The notes under the pieces: model-generated
Seen by the model: the letters and a program-made list of their open reading frames with translations, nothing else
Databases searched by the model: none
What the model was told of the DNA's origin: nothing
Part shown: piece by piece, positions 25,291-35,108 of the stretch
How the letters are laid out: the number at the start of each line of letters is the position of its first letter
Position numbering within the stretch: the stretch's first letter is position 1
Source: Njordibacter sp028825405
GTDB taxonomy: Bacteria; Pseudomonadota; Gammaproteobacteria; Pseudomonadales; Balneatricaceae
DNA length: 64,000 nt
Assembly (NCBI RefSeq): GCF_047730065.1
Contig: NZ_CP159829.1
Span: 2,170,001-2,234,000 of the forward strand
Reading direction: 5' to 3'
Program-made: the position numbers and the translations under genes

Positions 25291-25367
25291 TGGCGCGCCC
25301 GAGAGGATTCGAACCTCTGACCGCTCGGTTCGTAGCCGAGTACTCTATCCAGCTGAGCTACGGGCGC
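25291..25367 (-). tRNA. tRNA-Arg (anticodon ACG)
   Basis: 77 bases on the reverse strand. Acceptor arms GCGCCCG and CGGGCGC pair fully; the anticodon arm CTCGG / CCGAG encloses the loop CTACGAA with anticodon ACG; the T arm AGAGG-TTCGAAT-CCTCT is complete; and CCA is encoded. Its 3' end faces the accessory region, the usual geometry for an integration site. Confidence 0.97.
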
Positions 25368-25614
25368 ACTATACCTAAATTCGGCGAGTGCCTCATCAGG
25401 GAGCGGTATCATAACGACAGTGCAGGAGGAATTCAACTGTTATTACTTGATCAATAAAGATTTTTACAGGCACTCAGATCGCCAAATAATAATCACTCAG
25501 CGATTAAGCCAGCCTATTTTATCAATCAAGCTACCTGTTACCTATGCTCTAGTGCTATTATATGGGTCGATTTAATTTCTAGCCATATCGGCTTTACCAC
25601 TAGTTACGGCACTC

Positions 25615-28206
25615 ATGAACGAACATTATAATGCGCACGAAATAGAACCAGAAATTCAAGCCTTTTGGGAAGCTAATGATAGCTTTGAGGTGCAAGATAA
25701 TCCTGACCAAGAAAAGTATTATTGCCTTTCGATGTTCCCATACCCCAGTGGCCGTTTACACATGGGGCACGTGCGTAACTATACGATTGGTGACGTTATA
25801 TCACGCTTTCAGCGCATGAAAGGTAAGAACGTGTTGCAGCCCATGGGCTGGGACGCATTTGGTTTACCCGCTGAAAACGCCGCCATGAAAAACAACGTCG
25901 CACCTGCTAAATGGACCCATGAGAATATCGCCTATATGCGCGACCAGCTAAAGCGCATGGGTTTTGGCTATGATTGGAACCGAGAATTAGCCACCTGTGA
26001 CCCTTCGTATTACCGCTGGGAACAATGGTTTTTTACCAAGTTACTCGACAAGGGTCTGGTGTATAAAAAAAATGCCATGGTTAACTGGGACCCAGTAGAC
26101 AAAACCGTACTGGCCAATGAACAAGTCATTGATGGTCGCGGCTGGCGCTCAGGTGCGTTGGTCGAACGTAAAGAAATCCCCCAGTGGTTCCTCAAGATTA
26201 CCGATTACGCCGACCAGTTGTTAGATGACTTAGACCAGCTAGACGATTGGCCAGAGCAAGTGCGCACGATGCAACGCAATTGGATCGGTCGGTCTCAGGG
26301 TGTCGAACTCAGTTTTGAAGTCACAAACCACGGTCCACTCGAGGTCTTTACTACAAGGCCAGATACCTTAATGGGGGTCACCTACTTAGCCGTAGCACCA
26401 CAGCATCCTCTTGCCCTCAAGGCTGCTGCCACTAATCCAGCGATGGCAAACTTTATTGATAGCTGCAAAAACATGAAAGTGGCTGAAGCCGATATGGCGA
26501 CCATGGAAAAACTCGGCTTGGATACTGGTTTTCAAGCTATTCATCCACTCAGTGGTAAGTCTGTGCCCGTTTGGGCCGCCAACTTTGTGCTTATGGACTA
26601 TGGTTCTGGCGCTGTGATGTCGGTGCCCGCTCATGATCAGCGCGATTGGGAATTTGCTAATAAGTATAGCCTGAGTATAGAGCAGGTGATTCGTCCAACC
26701 GATAGCAACCTTGTGGTGGATATATCGCAGTCTGCTTACACTGAAAAAGGCTTATTGATTAATTCAGGCATTTTTGACGAAATGGACTTCCAATTAGCCT
26801 TTGATGCGATAGCAGCAGAACTTGATCGGCACGGTAAAGGTAAAATCACCACCAACTACCGCCTGCGAGATTGGGGGGTATCACGCCAGCGTTATTGGGG
26901 TGCTCCCATTCCAGTGATTAATTGCGTCACTTGCGGTGCAGTGCCAGTGCCAGAGGATCAATTACCGGTAGTATTGCCCACAGATGTCGAATTTGACGGA
27001 AGTGGTTCGCCGCTGAAAAAAATGGCCTCTTTTATCAACACAAGCTGCCCTAAATGTGGCGCTGAGGCTGAGCGTGAGACCGATACCTTTGACACTTTTA
27101 TGGAATCGTCATGGTATTACGCACGTTTTACTAGTGCGGCACATAACGACAGTATGCTAGCACCACAGTCTGCAGATTACTGGGCTCCTGTAGATCATTA
27201 CATTGGTGGCATTGAACATGCCATTTTACACCTATTGTATTCGCGCTTCTTTCACAAACTCATGCGTGACATGGGCCTTGTGTCTTCTGATGAGCCGTTT
27301 AAGAAACTACTCTGCCAAGGCATGGTATTGGCTCACACTTACTACCAACAAGACGAGAAAGGTGGCCAGAATTGGATCTCACCCCTAGACGTTGATGCCG
27401 TAATGGATGACAAGGGACGCATTACCGGTGCGGTGAAAAAATCGGATGGTGCATCGGTGTTTTATGATGGCATGAGCAAGATGTCCAAGTCTAAAAATAA
27501 CGGTATTGACCCCCAAACCATGATTGACCGCTATGGCGCAGATGCTGTGCGTTTGTTCACCATGTTTGCTGCGCCTCCAGAACAATCTCTTGAATGGTCT
27601 GACGCAGGCCTTGAAGGTTCTCAAAGGTTTATCAAACGCTTCTGGAAGCAAGTGCACCAGCACCTAAATGCGCCTGCTGCGCCTGCCTTGCAGGCCGACC
27701 AACTTAGCCAGCAGCAACAAGATATGCGTCGCAAAACCCACGAGACGATTCAAAAGGTCAGCGACGATATTGAGCGCCGTACAACTTTTAATACCGCCAT
27801 TGCTGCCATTATGGAGCTGAGTAACACAATAGCGAAGTTTACTGATATGAGTGATCAGGGTCGAGCTGTCAGAGCTGAAAGCCTAAGTACTGCAGTACTA
27901 TTAATGTCGCCTTTTACACCTCACTTATGCCATACCTTGTGGCAAGCATTCTCGGATACCGATGTGATTTTAAAAACACCATGGCCAGCAGTAGATGAAG
28001 GGGCTTTGGTAAAATCAAATATCGATATGATGATTCAGGTCAACGGCAAACTGCGCAGTAAGATCACCATCGATGCCAATATGGATAGAGACACCATACA
28101 ACAACTCGCCTTAGCCGATGAAAAAGTACAGTGCTTTATTACTGATATGGCTGTGCGTAAAATTATTGTGGTGCCTAATAAACTGGTTAATATTGTGGTG
28201 AGTTAA
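25615..28206 (+). CDS. leuS: Leucyl-tRNA synthetase
   Basis: 863 residues, full length. The class I signature HMGH is at 49-52 within PYPSGRLHMGHVRNY, and KMSKS is near 622-626. The editing domain between them contains the expected TTRPDTLMGVTYLAVAP threonine-rich site, and LeuRS features such as DTFDTFMESSWYYARFTS are present. It charges tRNA-Leu and edits norvaline-type errors in the cytoplasm. It starts a forward block leuS-lptE-holA, an order common in gammaproteobacteria. Confidence 0.98.
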   Translation: MNEHYNAHEIEPEIQAFWEANDSFEVQDNPDQEKYYCLSMFPYPSGRLHMGHVRNYTIGDVISRFQRMKGKNVLQPMGWDAFGLPAENAAMKNNVAPAKWTHENIAYMRDQLKRMGFGYDWNRELATCDPSYYRWEQWFFTKLLDKGLVYKKNAMVNWDPVDKTVLANEQVIDGRGWRSGALVERKEIPQWFLKITDYADQLLDDLDQLDDWPEQVRTMQRNWIGRSQGVELSFEVTNHGPLEVFTTRPDTLMGVTYLAVAPQHPLALKAAATNPAMANFIDSCKNMKVAEADMATMEKLGLDTGFQAIHPLSGKSVPVWAANFVLMDYGSGAVMSVPAHDQRDWEFANKYSLSIEQVIRPTDSNLVVDISQSAYTEKGLLINSGIFDEMDFQLAFDAIAAELDRHGKGKITTNYRLRDWGVSRQRYWGAPIPVINCVTCGAVPVPEDQLPVVLPTDVEFDGSGSPLKKMASFINTSCPKCGAEAERETDTFDTFMESSWYYARFTSAAHNDSMLAPQSADYWAPVDHYIGGIEHAILHLLYSRFFHKLMRDMGLVSSDEPFKKLLCQGMVLAHTYYQQDEKGGQNWISPLDVDAVMDDKGRITGAVKKSDGASVFYDGMSKMSKSKNNGIDPQTMIDRYGADAVRLFTMFAAPPEQSLEWSDAGLEGSQRFIKRFWKQVHQHLNAPAAPALQADQLSQQQQDMRRKTHETIQKVSDDIERRTTFNTAIAAIMELSNTIAKFTDMSDQGRAVRAESLSTAVLLMSPFTPHLCHTLWQAFSDTDVILKTPWPAVDEGALVKSNIDMMIQVNGKLRSKITIDANMDRDTIQQLALADEKVQCFITDMAVRKIIVVPNKLVNIVVS

Positions 28207-28250
28207 GCGTCAGTTAACTGACTTAGACTACTTTAGAAAGGATGCAAGAC

Positions 28251-28790
28251 ATGATCAATGTAACTTTAACCCCAAGCCTATTGGGCCGGCTGAGTTTAAT
28301 GCTGTGCTTGAGCCTTGTTTTATCCAGCTGTGGCTTTTACCTACAAGGCCAAAGTCAAAGGTCTTTTCCACCTCAGTTAAACCTCTACGTAGACGACCCC
28401 TCATTAGCGCGAGTGGTGAGCAAAGATATTCTGCAGCATGATGTTGCTTTGACGGTGTTAGATTCAGTCGTTGGCATGGATACTGAAGCGCCCTCTGTGC
28501 AACTCACCGGCACAAAAAAGCACAAGGCAGAGCTCACTTTAGACACGGATGGAGAGGTGTTAATCTGGCGTTACACCCTCAGCACTAACTACCTATTTAT
28601 GGCTGGGGGTAAACCAATAGGCCCAGAAGATGCGCCTTTCAAACAGAGGTCAATGCCTCTTTCTGTGAGTACTGATGTGGATTTAAGTGGCACTAATGCC
28701 ACTGTGAATGAACGCATAGAAGCAGATAACTGGATGTTACTTTACCAGCAACTGGGTAATCGCGTTGCTCGCCAACTTAGTTTTGAATAA
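28251..28790 (+). CDS. lptE: LPS-assembly lipoprotein LptE
   Basis: 179 residues from the ATG at 28251, nine bases after AAAGG (an ATG at 28242 touches that site). A lipoprotein signal ends in LVLSSCGFYLQG with the modified cysteine, and the short GFYLQG start is the LptE hallmark. It plugs the LptD barrel in the outer membrane. The position between leuS and holA confirms the assignment. Its stop overlaps the holA start by one base. Confidence 0.93.
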   Translation: MINVTLTPSLLGRLSLMLCLSLVLSSCGFYLQGQSQRSFPPQLNLYVDDPSLARVVSKDILQHDVALTVLDSVVGMDTEAPSVQLTGTKKHKAELTLDTDGEVLIWRYTLSTNYLFMAGGKPIGPEDAPFKQRSMPLSVSTDVDLSGTNATVNERIEADNWMLLYQQLGNRVARQLSFE

Positions 28791-29794
28791 TGCGTATCAA
28801 ACCAGATCAGCTGCAAAATCACTTAGCTAAAGGTTTATCTGGCTGTTATTTAGTGCATGGGGATGAGCCGCTATTGCAGCAAGAAATAGGCGATACTATT
28901 CGTAGTAAAGCCCGTCAGGAGGGCTTTTTAGAACGTGATTTATTCCACGTGGAAGGCCGTTTTAATTGGCAACAAATCACCGCTTCTGACCAAGCAATGT
29001 CACTTTTCTCAAGCCGTAAAATCATTGAAATACGAATGCCCAGTGGCAAGCCTGGAAAGGAGGGAAGCGCGGCCTTAAGCCAACTGGTAGCTGAGCCCAA
29101 TCCTGATAATCTAGTGCTCATTAGTAGTGGAAAGATTGATTCAAAAAGCCAAAATAGCCAATGGTTTAAAGCCCTCGACACAGCAGGGGTATGCATGGCA
29201 ATTTTCCCCTTAGAAGCTCATCAAATGGGTCGTTGGATCAACCAAAGAAGCCAGACACTGGGCCTTAAAATTACCCCAGAGGCTTGCCAATTGCTAGCTC
29301 AAAGAACAGAAGGAAATTTACTTGCCACAGCTCAAGAACTAGAGAAGTTCACCCTTAATGGTGCGGGTTTTGAAATCACGGCGGAACACATTAATGCAGA
29401 TGTGGGCGGTCTAGCCCGTTACAGCAACTACCAGTTAGTGGATACAGCCCTCTCGGGCCAAGCCCATCAAAGTCTGACTATGCTTTATGGCTTAAAAGAA
29501 GAAGGTGTCAAAGCCATGGACCTATTATGGGTGTTAAGTCGAGAAATCAGGTTGCTCACTAGCATTGTAAATCATCCACAGGGACTTGAAGCTGGATTAA
29601 CTCAAGAGCGAGTGTGGGAAAAACGTAAAGCCTACCTAAGATCAGCTGCCCAGCAACATAACGCGCACAGTGCGCAACATATGCTGCGCCAATGTGAAGC
29701 AATTGATCAATGCGTGAAAGGTGTCAGTAAAGCCAATGTGTGGGATTTGCTGGGCGCATTAATTATGCAATTAGCTGGCAAACCGATTTACTAA
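28790..29794 (+). CDS. holA: DNA polymerase III delta subunit
   Basis: 334 residues, the usual length for HolA. The N-terminal motif GCYLVHGDEPLLQQE and domain II features LARYSNYQLVDTALSG and LLWVLSREIRLL are those of the delta subunit, which opens the beta clamp in the clamp-loader complex. Translationally coupled to lptE. Confidence 0.95.
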   Translation: MRIKPDQLQNHLAKGLSGCYLVHGDEPLLQQEIGDTIRSKARQEGFLERDLFHVEGRFNWQQITASDQAMSLFSSRKIIEIRMPSGKPGKEGSAALSQLVAEPNPDNLVLISSGKIDSKSQNSQWFKALDTAGVCMAIFPLEAHQMGRWINQRSQTLGLKITPEACQLLAQRTEGNLLATAQELEKFTLNGAGFEITAEHINADVGGLARYSNYQLVDTALSGQAHQSLTMLYGLKEEGVKAMDLLWVLSREIRLLTSIVNHPQGLEAGLTQERVWEKRKAYLRSAAQQHNAHSAQHMLRQCEAIDQCVKGVSKANVWDLLGALIMQLAGKPIY

Positions 29795-29812
29795 AAAAGC
29801 GTAGGTTTAAAC

Positions 29813-30364
29813 ATGGGTGATCTAGAAATCATTGACGCTACTTCTAAACATCAAAATAGTTTGCCCATCTCTTCTGATGAAATTATGGCACAATTGAACC
29901 TGTGGCATATTCAATTTGAGCGCTTTGATCATGTGCCACTTAAAACGGTCGAAGATTCAAAAAAAGTACAATCGCTTTTCCTATCATCTGAGCAAGGTGG
30001 TGGACATATCAAAAATCTATATTTGCGTGATCACAAGAAGCGAAACATTTTATTAGTGACAGAACAAGACCGCAAAATCGATTTAAAAACCTTACCTGCA
30101 TTGTTAGGAACAGGTCGGTTATCTTTCGGCTCTGCTGATCGTTTATTAGAAAACTTAGGGGTTCGGCCAGGCGCAGTGACTCCGCTGTCGATGATCACAG
30201 GGGTTAGTCATGGGGTAGCACTTTTTATTGATAGCGAATTAAGGAGTTGCCACACCTTGTACGTCCATCCTTTAGTGAATGATCGCACCCTAGCCATAGG
30301 GGTAGACGGACTTGAACTATTTTTCAGCAAGATAAGCGCTGAGCCAACTTGGCTGACTTTATGA
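29813..30364 (+). CDS. YbaK/ProX-like aminoacyl-tRNA editing protein
   Basis: 183 residues. The YbaK/aa-tRNA deacylase fold is visible: FDHVPLKTVEDSKKVQ, HIKNLYLRDHKKRNILLVTEQDRKIDLKTL, GRLSFGSADRLLENLGVRPGAVTPLSM and LYVHPLVNDRTLAIGVDGLELF. The pattern with KNLFL-like and GxxxxGxPxxP-like segments is that of the ProX (PrdX) branch, which removes misacylated alanine from tRNA-Pro. Soluble, last gene of the forward block. Confidence 0.88.
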   Translation: MGDLEIIDATSKHQNSLPISSDEIMAQLNLWHIQFERFDHVPLKTVEDSKKVQSLFLSSEQGGGHIKNLYLRDHKKRNILLVTEQDRKIDLKTLPALLGTGRLSFGSADRLLENLGVRPGAVTPLSMITGVSHGVALFIDSELRSCHTLYVHPLVNDRTLAIGVDGLELFFSKISAEPTWLTL

Positions 30365-30469
30365 CCCGTGACGCTATAGCGACTTAACACACCTAACTTC
30401 ACTGGTTAATCTGGTTTCATATGAACCCAGTCACACCCACTATGCAGTGGGCATCAAGTTCATGCTAAT

Positions 30470-31633
30470 TTAATCTAGGTGATTGAGATGATTAATGGTC
30501 TCGTGGTGGTCGTTAAAATAGGCTAACCAATCAGACACTAGCCCCATATCATTGGGAGCTGCACTCACCCCAGCACCAATACGTTCCTCTAAAACAGCTT
30601 CCACAGCTAAGCTCACAGTGGTTGACACTAAACGCGCCATGGCACTGCCTGTTTCATTGCCATAGGCGTCCATAGAATAGCTTTGACGCCAGATACATTG
30701 CTGGGTATGGGCATCTTTAGCAAGTAACTCCACATAGAGGGCGACCCGGTCTTGCTCACCTTCTTTAAAGGCATGATCCTGCCAAAGCTCATCAGACTTA
30801 GCTTGAAGTTTAGCCTCCCCTTCGGCTCCGTCGGCAGATTCGACTAAACTAAAGATGTTTTTCCAGGCCTTAGCCCAGCCTTGAAGTCGCAAAGACCCCC
30901 GAATAAAGGTGTCCACAGGCCATTGAGGATCAAACTGATATTGCGCTATAAATGGCAGTGAGTCACGATTTGGAATAGCTTCAAAGGTGGATTTTTCAAG
31001 CTTTGATAATGGTGTCGTATAGCTATGCATGGCTTCCCATGGCTTGCTACAGATTTTAACAACTCCATTTTCTAACCATTGAGCAGGCGATTTCAGGGCC
31101 TTTAAAACGCCTAGGGGAGACCAAGAAAACTTGTATCTAAACGCATTCTCTTGAGCGGGTAAACCACCGCAAAAAGACCTAAACTCTAAAACATTACTCA
31201 CAGCGTAAGGCTGCGAACTACGGTAGTCGTTTAATAAAGCATAAGCTAAAAGATGATCAATGCCAGGGTCTAAACCAACCTCGTTTACCACACATAAACC
31301 CTTGGTTTGGGCTTGTTGGTTGAGAGCTTCCATGGCGGGTGTTAAATAGCTACTAGAAACAAAGTGCGCATTATTATCTAAGGCTAATTGGGCCGCCTGC
31401 AGATGAAATGAACCCGGTAACATGGACACAACTATATCGCCCTTACTGACATTTTCGTGCAGCTGTTGCCAATCTAACACGCGAGCTTGGCACTGGCCTT
31501 CCATATGTTCAATAACGGCTTCGGCCTTACTCAAGGTTCGGTTCCACAACCATAATTCCAAGCCGTTACCGATGAGTCGTTTAATCCCTGGTGCGCTCGA
31601 TAGTCCAGCCCCTAACCAATGAATAATTGCCAT
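30470..31633 (-). CDS. Saccharopine dehydrogenase-like NAD(P)-binding protein
   Basis: 387 residues. The N-terminus MAIIHWLGAGLSSAPGIKRLIG is a Rossmann entry, followed by IVVSMLPGSFHLQAAQLAL, SSYLTPAMEALNQQA and NEVGLDPGIDHLLAYALL, the typical sequence of the saccharopine dehydrogenase/LYS9 family. It may act in lysine catabolism or polyamine (carboxynorspermidine-type) metabolism. It stands alone and converges with the editing gene, so context does not decide the substrate. Confidence 0.85.
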   Translation of the reverse strand: MAIIHWLGAGLSSAPGIKRLIGNGLELWLWNRTLSKAEAVIEHMEGQCQARVLDWQQLHENVSKGDIVVSMLPGSFHLQAAQLALDNNAHFVSSSYLTPAMEALNQQAQTKGLCVVNEVGLDPGIDHLLAYALLNDYRSSQPYAVSNVLEFRSFCGGLPAQENAFRYKFSWSPLGVLKALKSPAQWLENGVVKICSKPWEAMHSYTTPLSKLEKSTFEAIPNRDSLPFIAQYQFDPQWPVDTFIRGSLRLQGWAKAWKNIFSLVESADGAEGEAKLQAKSDELWQDHAFKEGEQDRVALYVELLAKDAHTQQCIWRQSYSMDAYGNETGSAMARLVSTTVSLAVEAVLEERIGAGVSAAPNDMGLVSDWLAYFNDHHETINHLNHLD

Positions 31634-31850
31634 AATCAGCCCCCATTTGCTGTTATTATTTTTTGATATTTTTTATATCTATTGGAAGTTTAAATTAGAT
31701 TAACTCACATTAAAAAATCATCTAATCGAACTCACATAAGCTGAGCTTAAGCATTGATTAAAATACAATTTATTGTGGTGGCCTTAATTTCCTGCTTACG
31801 CCATCAGCAATGACATAAATGATTACACAAGTGGCCACTTAATTAGCGAC

Positions 31851-32807
31851 TCAAGTTACCATCTCACCTTTGACTTGTAAATCTGCATGATAGGACGAAC
31901 GCACTAAAGGCCCACTGGCGACATGCTTAAAACCCATAGCCTTGGCGGCCGCACCTAACTCATCAAACTCAGTGGGGTGCACAAACCGATCAACTGGCAA
32001 GTGATTCAAACTAGGTTGCAAGTATTGCCCAAGGGTAAGCATATCCACTCCATGATCTCGAAGATCTTGCAGCACCTGCAACACTTCCTCGTTAGTTTCG
32101 CCTAATCCTAACATCAAACCTGATTTTGTCAGTACTTGAGGACAACGCTGTTTGTAGTTCTGTAATAAATCCAATGACCATTGGTAGTCTGAACCAGGAC
32201 GAATTTTTTTGTAAAGGCGAGGAATCGATTCTAAATTGTGATTAAACACATGGGGTGGCGTTGTGGCTAAAATATCAAGGGCAATGTCCATACGTCCACG
32301 AAAATCAGGTACCAAAACTTCAACTTGAGTCGCTGGTGTGCGTTCATTAATAGCGCTGATACATTCAGAAAAATGCAGAGCGCCTCCGTCCCGTAAATCG
32401 TCTCGATCAACAGAAGTAATGACGACATACTTGAGTGCCATGTCTGCCACAGCGGTGGCTAACTCGCGAGGCTCATCAACAGATAAGGGGTTGGGACGAC
32501 CATGAGCCACATCACAAAATGGACATCTACGCGTACATATTTCACCCATGATCATAAAGGTCGCTGTACCTTGGCTAAAACACTCGCCTAAATTAGGGCA
32601 GTTGGCTTCTTCACAGACAGACGCCAATTTATGCTCCCTTAGTTTAGATTTAATACGGTTGACCTCAGGGGAACTGACCATCTTGATGCGCAACCAATCT
32701 GGTTTACGCGGCATTTTCTCAGTGGGAATCACTTTAATAGGGATCCGCGCTACCTTATCGGCCCCACGAAGTTTAACACCTGCTTCAGCTTTGTATGATG
32801 TCGCCAT
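31851..32807 (-). CDS. lipA: Lipoyl synthase
   Basis: 318 residues. The auxiliary cluster cysteines C65, C70 and C76 (CEEANCPNLGEC) and the radical-SAM cysteines C91, C95 and C98 (CTRRCPFC) are all present. It inserts two sulfurs into protein-bound octanoyl groups. It overlaps the end of lipB by 23 bases, and is the last gene of the reverse block dacA-ybeD-lipB-lipA. Confidence 0.98.
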   Translation of the reverse strand: MATSYKAEAGVKLRGADKVARIPIKVIPTEKMPRKPDWLRIKMVSSPEVNRIKSKLREHKLASVCEEANCPNLGECFSQGTATFMIMGEICTRRCPFCDVAHGRPNPLSVDEPRELATAVADMALKYVVITSVDRDDLRDGGALHFSECISAINERTPATQVEVLVPDFRGRMDIALDILATTPPHVFNHNLESIPRLYKKIRPGSDYQWSLDLLQNYKQRCPQVLTKSGLMLGLGETNEEVLQVLQDLRDHGVDMLTLGQYLQPSLNHLPVDRFVHPTEFDELGAAAKAMGFKHVASGPLVRSSYHADLQVKGEMVT

Positions 32808-33522
32808 GGTTACTTATCACTCGTTGGTTATATTCAATGGTGTTAACCCAAGGTTGTTTAGTTTTATTAACCTGTTGGTACTGCAATTGGTCTACTAACT
32901 TTTGGCCCATGTCGTGAGCCACTTGATCAAACTTAATCAACTTGGAGAAATCAATCATCTGCACCATATCTAGACTCGGGTAACCACAGGGGTTAATGCG
33001 GGCAAAAGGGCTCAGATCCATATCTACATTGAGGGCTAAACCATGAAAACTACACCCTCTGCGGACCCTTAGCCCCAAAGAGGCTATTTTACTGCCCCCC
33101 ACATACACACCTGGAGCCTTAACATCTGCATTGGCACTAATGCCATAGTCATGGAGACAGTCGATCAAGGCTTTTTCCATGGCCGATACTAAGCTGCGAA
33201 CCCCTATACTTAACCGTTTTAAATCTAACATTAAGTACACCATTAATTGCCCCGGGCCATGGTATGTCACTTGTCCCCCACGATCCGATTGCACTAACGG
33301 AATATTACCTTGGTCTAGCATATGTTCTGCCTTACCCGCTTGGCCCTGGGTGAACACCGGAGCATGTTGCAATACCCATATTTCATCAATGGTGTCGGCA
33401 TTACGGTAATTAGTAAAGTCTTGCATGGTTTGCCAGACGTGCTCGTAGTCTTGAGATCCTAAGAACCTTACTAAAACGCCTTTTTTTGGATCTGGCTTAG
33501 AGGACAAGTTTAACCTTGCCAC
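32785..33522 (-). CDS. lipB: Octanoyltransferase
   Basis: 245 residues. RGGQVTYHGPGQLMVYLMLDL, the lysine loop VGGSKIASLGLRVRRGCSFHGLALNV and the catalytic cysteine in INPCGYPSLDM are the LipB signature. It moves octanoyl from acyl carrier protein to lipoate-dependent enzymes for LipA. The chosen start overlaps ybeD by 26 bases; a later start would remove little conserved sequence. Confidence 0.97.
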   Translation of the reverse strand: MARLNLSSKPDPKKGVLVRFLGSQDYEHVWQTMQDFTNYRNADTIDEIWVLQHAPVFTQGQAGKAEHMLDQGNIPLVQSDRGGQVTYHGPGQLMVYLMLDLKRLSIGVRSLVSAMEKALIDCLHDYGISANADVKAPGVYVGGSKIASLGLRVRRGCSFHGLALNVDMDLSPFARINPCGYPSLDMVQMIDFSKLIKFDQVAHDMGQKLVDQLQYQQVNKTKQPWVNTIEYNQRVISNHGDIIQS

Positions 33523-33775
33523 TCGCCATCAGGGTTTGGTGAATCTGTTGCAAGTGGTCTGCACTTTGAGCCGTTACTGCTAAGCGTATTGATTGAAAAG
33601 TACCATTTTTACTGTCAACAATCTGTACTTTTTGGGGGTCTAGATCAGGTGCTAACTGCTGCACACACTGCACCACCCAAGTTGGGTAATCTGCTGTTTT
33701 TCGGCCCACAATTTTGAGGCTGTAATTCTCGCAGGGGAACTCTATTTTAGGAGCGTCAGGCGTCGTTTTCATCAT
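33497..33775 (-). CDS. ybeD: YbeD-like DUF493 protein
   Basis: 92 residues, the normal size. IEFPCENYSLKIVGRK and the closing VTAQSADHLQQIHQTLMASGKVKLVL match the DUF493 alpha/beta sandwich that resembles ACT regulatory domains. Found between dacA and lipB as in Escherichia coli; the precise role is not established. The start overlaps the dacA stop by four bases. Confidence 0.93.
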   Translation of the reverse strand: MMKTTPDAPKIEFPCENYSLKIVGRKTADYPTWVVQCVQQLAPDLDPQKVQIVDSKNGTFQSIRLAVTAQSADHLQQIHQTLMASGKVKLVL

Positions 33776-35004
33776 TCGCCCATAATGACTCGGGTCACGC
33801 CATCAATAAGGCCTTTGATAAAACCACCGTGCACCATATCCTGACTGGCCACCAAATTTTGTTCTAAAATTACGTCTGTGTCCAAAGTGATAATAACCTT
33901 GCCTAAAACATCACCAGCAGACAGGGGCGCTTCAATGCCTTTATTGACGTCCATCGTCGCTTTAATATACTTAGCTTGGCCTCGAGGGATGGTGACCGCT
34001 AACTTTTGCTCTAGCATTAAGTCTATATAGTCTTCCATACCACCCCAAACCCTCGCTTTACCAAGGCTCTCTTGAGCGTCATAGAGGGAGTGGGTTTCAA
34101 AAAAGCGCATGCCGTAGGTGATGAGCTTTTGTGATTCTCTAGCCCGTGCGTCCACACTGGTCGCACCTAAAATAACCGAGATTAAGCGCTGCCCATCTTT
34201 TTTAGCCGATGCCACCAAACAATAACCTGCAGCCTCTGTATAACCTGTCTTCAGGCCATCCACAGTGGTGTCGCTCCACAACAATTTATTTCGATTCGGC
34301 TGCCTAATTTTATTGAAAGTAAATTCTTTTTCTGAGTAAATTTCATAGTGTTTAGGATAGTCACGAATAATAGCTTGTGCCAGAATCGCGAGGTCTCTTG
34401 CCGTGGTTAAGTGACCTTCGGCTGGCAAACCTGTGGAGTTGCTGAAGTAGGTTTGGGTCATTCCTAAACGCATGGCATGTTGGTTCATTAGGTCGGCGAA
34501 TGACTCCTCACTGCCTGCCAGATGTTCGGCAACGGCGACACTTGCATCATTACCAGACTGAATAATGATGCCTCGCATAAGATCTTCAAGCGTGACCAAT
34601 TTGCCTTCTTGAATAAACATACGTGAGCCTTCTGTGCGCCATGCTTTTTCACTAATTCGCACTTGGTCATCCAAAGCAACGTTACCTGCAGCTAAGCCAA
34701 AAGATAACATGTAGGCTGTCATCATTTTAGTTAAGCTCGCAGGGGGCAGCAATAGGTCGGCATTATTTTCTACGATAACCTTGCCCGTTAACGCATCGAT
34801 CAGTATGTATGCGCTCGCAGCAAGCTGCGGTGGCTGGGGTACAAGTGCTTGCGCAGATTGTGCTGGCGCAACTAAACCCACAGTCAAAACAATGGACAAG
34901 CCTAAGGGGGCGAACATGGTGCGAGCCCTAGAGTTAAGCCCACACCCTATTAATTGACTCATGTTACTGCATAATAAGTTAGCCGCAGCCACTAATTTTT
35001 CCAT
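33772..35004 (-). CDS. dacA: D-alanyl-D-alanine carboxypeptidase (PBP5/6-type)
   Basis: 410 residues. The serine peptidase triad is complete: PASLTKMM (S90, K93), IIQSGNDASV and DGLKTGYTEAAG. A signal peptide follows a longer than usual N-terminus (the hydrophobic segment starts after residue 30 at MFAPLGLS), so the real start may be that internal ATG. The C-terminal domain IPRGQAKYIKATMDV is the PBP5 beta-rich domain and the end (VHGGFIKGLIDGVTRVIMG) is an amphipathic membrane anchor. It trims pentapeptides in the periplasm. Confidence 0.96.
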   Translation of the reverse strand: MEKLVAAANLLCSNMSQLIGCGLNSRARTMFAPLGLSIVLTVGLVAPAQSAQALVPQPPQLAASAYILIDALTGKVIVENNADLLLPPASLTKMMTAYMLSFGLAAGNVALDDQVRISEKAWRTEGSRMFIQEGKLVTLEDLMRGIIIQSGNDASVAVAEHLAGSEESFADLMNQHAMRLGMTQTYFSNSTGLPAEGHLTTARDLAILAQAIIRDYPKHYEIYSEKEFTFNKIRQPNRNKLLWSDTTVDGLKTGYTEAAGYCLVASAKKDGQRLISVILGATSVDARARESQKLITYGMRFFETHSLYDAQESLGKARVWGGMEDYIDLMLEQKLAVTIPRGQAKYIKATMDVNKGIEAPLSAGDVLGKVIITLDTDVILEQNLVASQDMVHGGFIKGLIDGVTRVIMGE

Positions 35005-35108
35005 ACTTACAACTACCTTAATTGGTGGGCTAGATAAAAACTCAGTACCGTTAAAAGCCTTTTTAAACCGCTAGATTATACCATGGGTTAGTAATTTGGG
35101 GCAGTAAA

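Noticed and set aside
25291..25367. tRNA end as a direct-repeat att pair within the window
   Set aside because: I looked for the TCGAATCCTCTCGGGCGC end elsewhere and did not find it.
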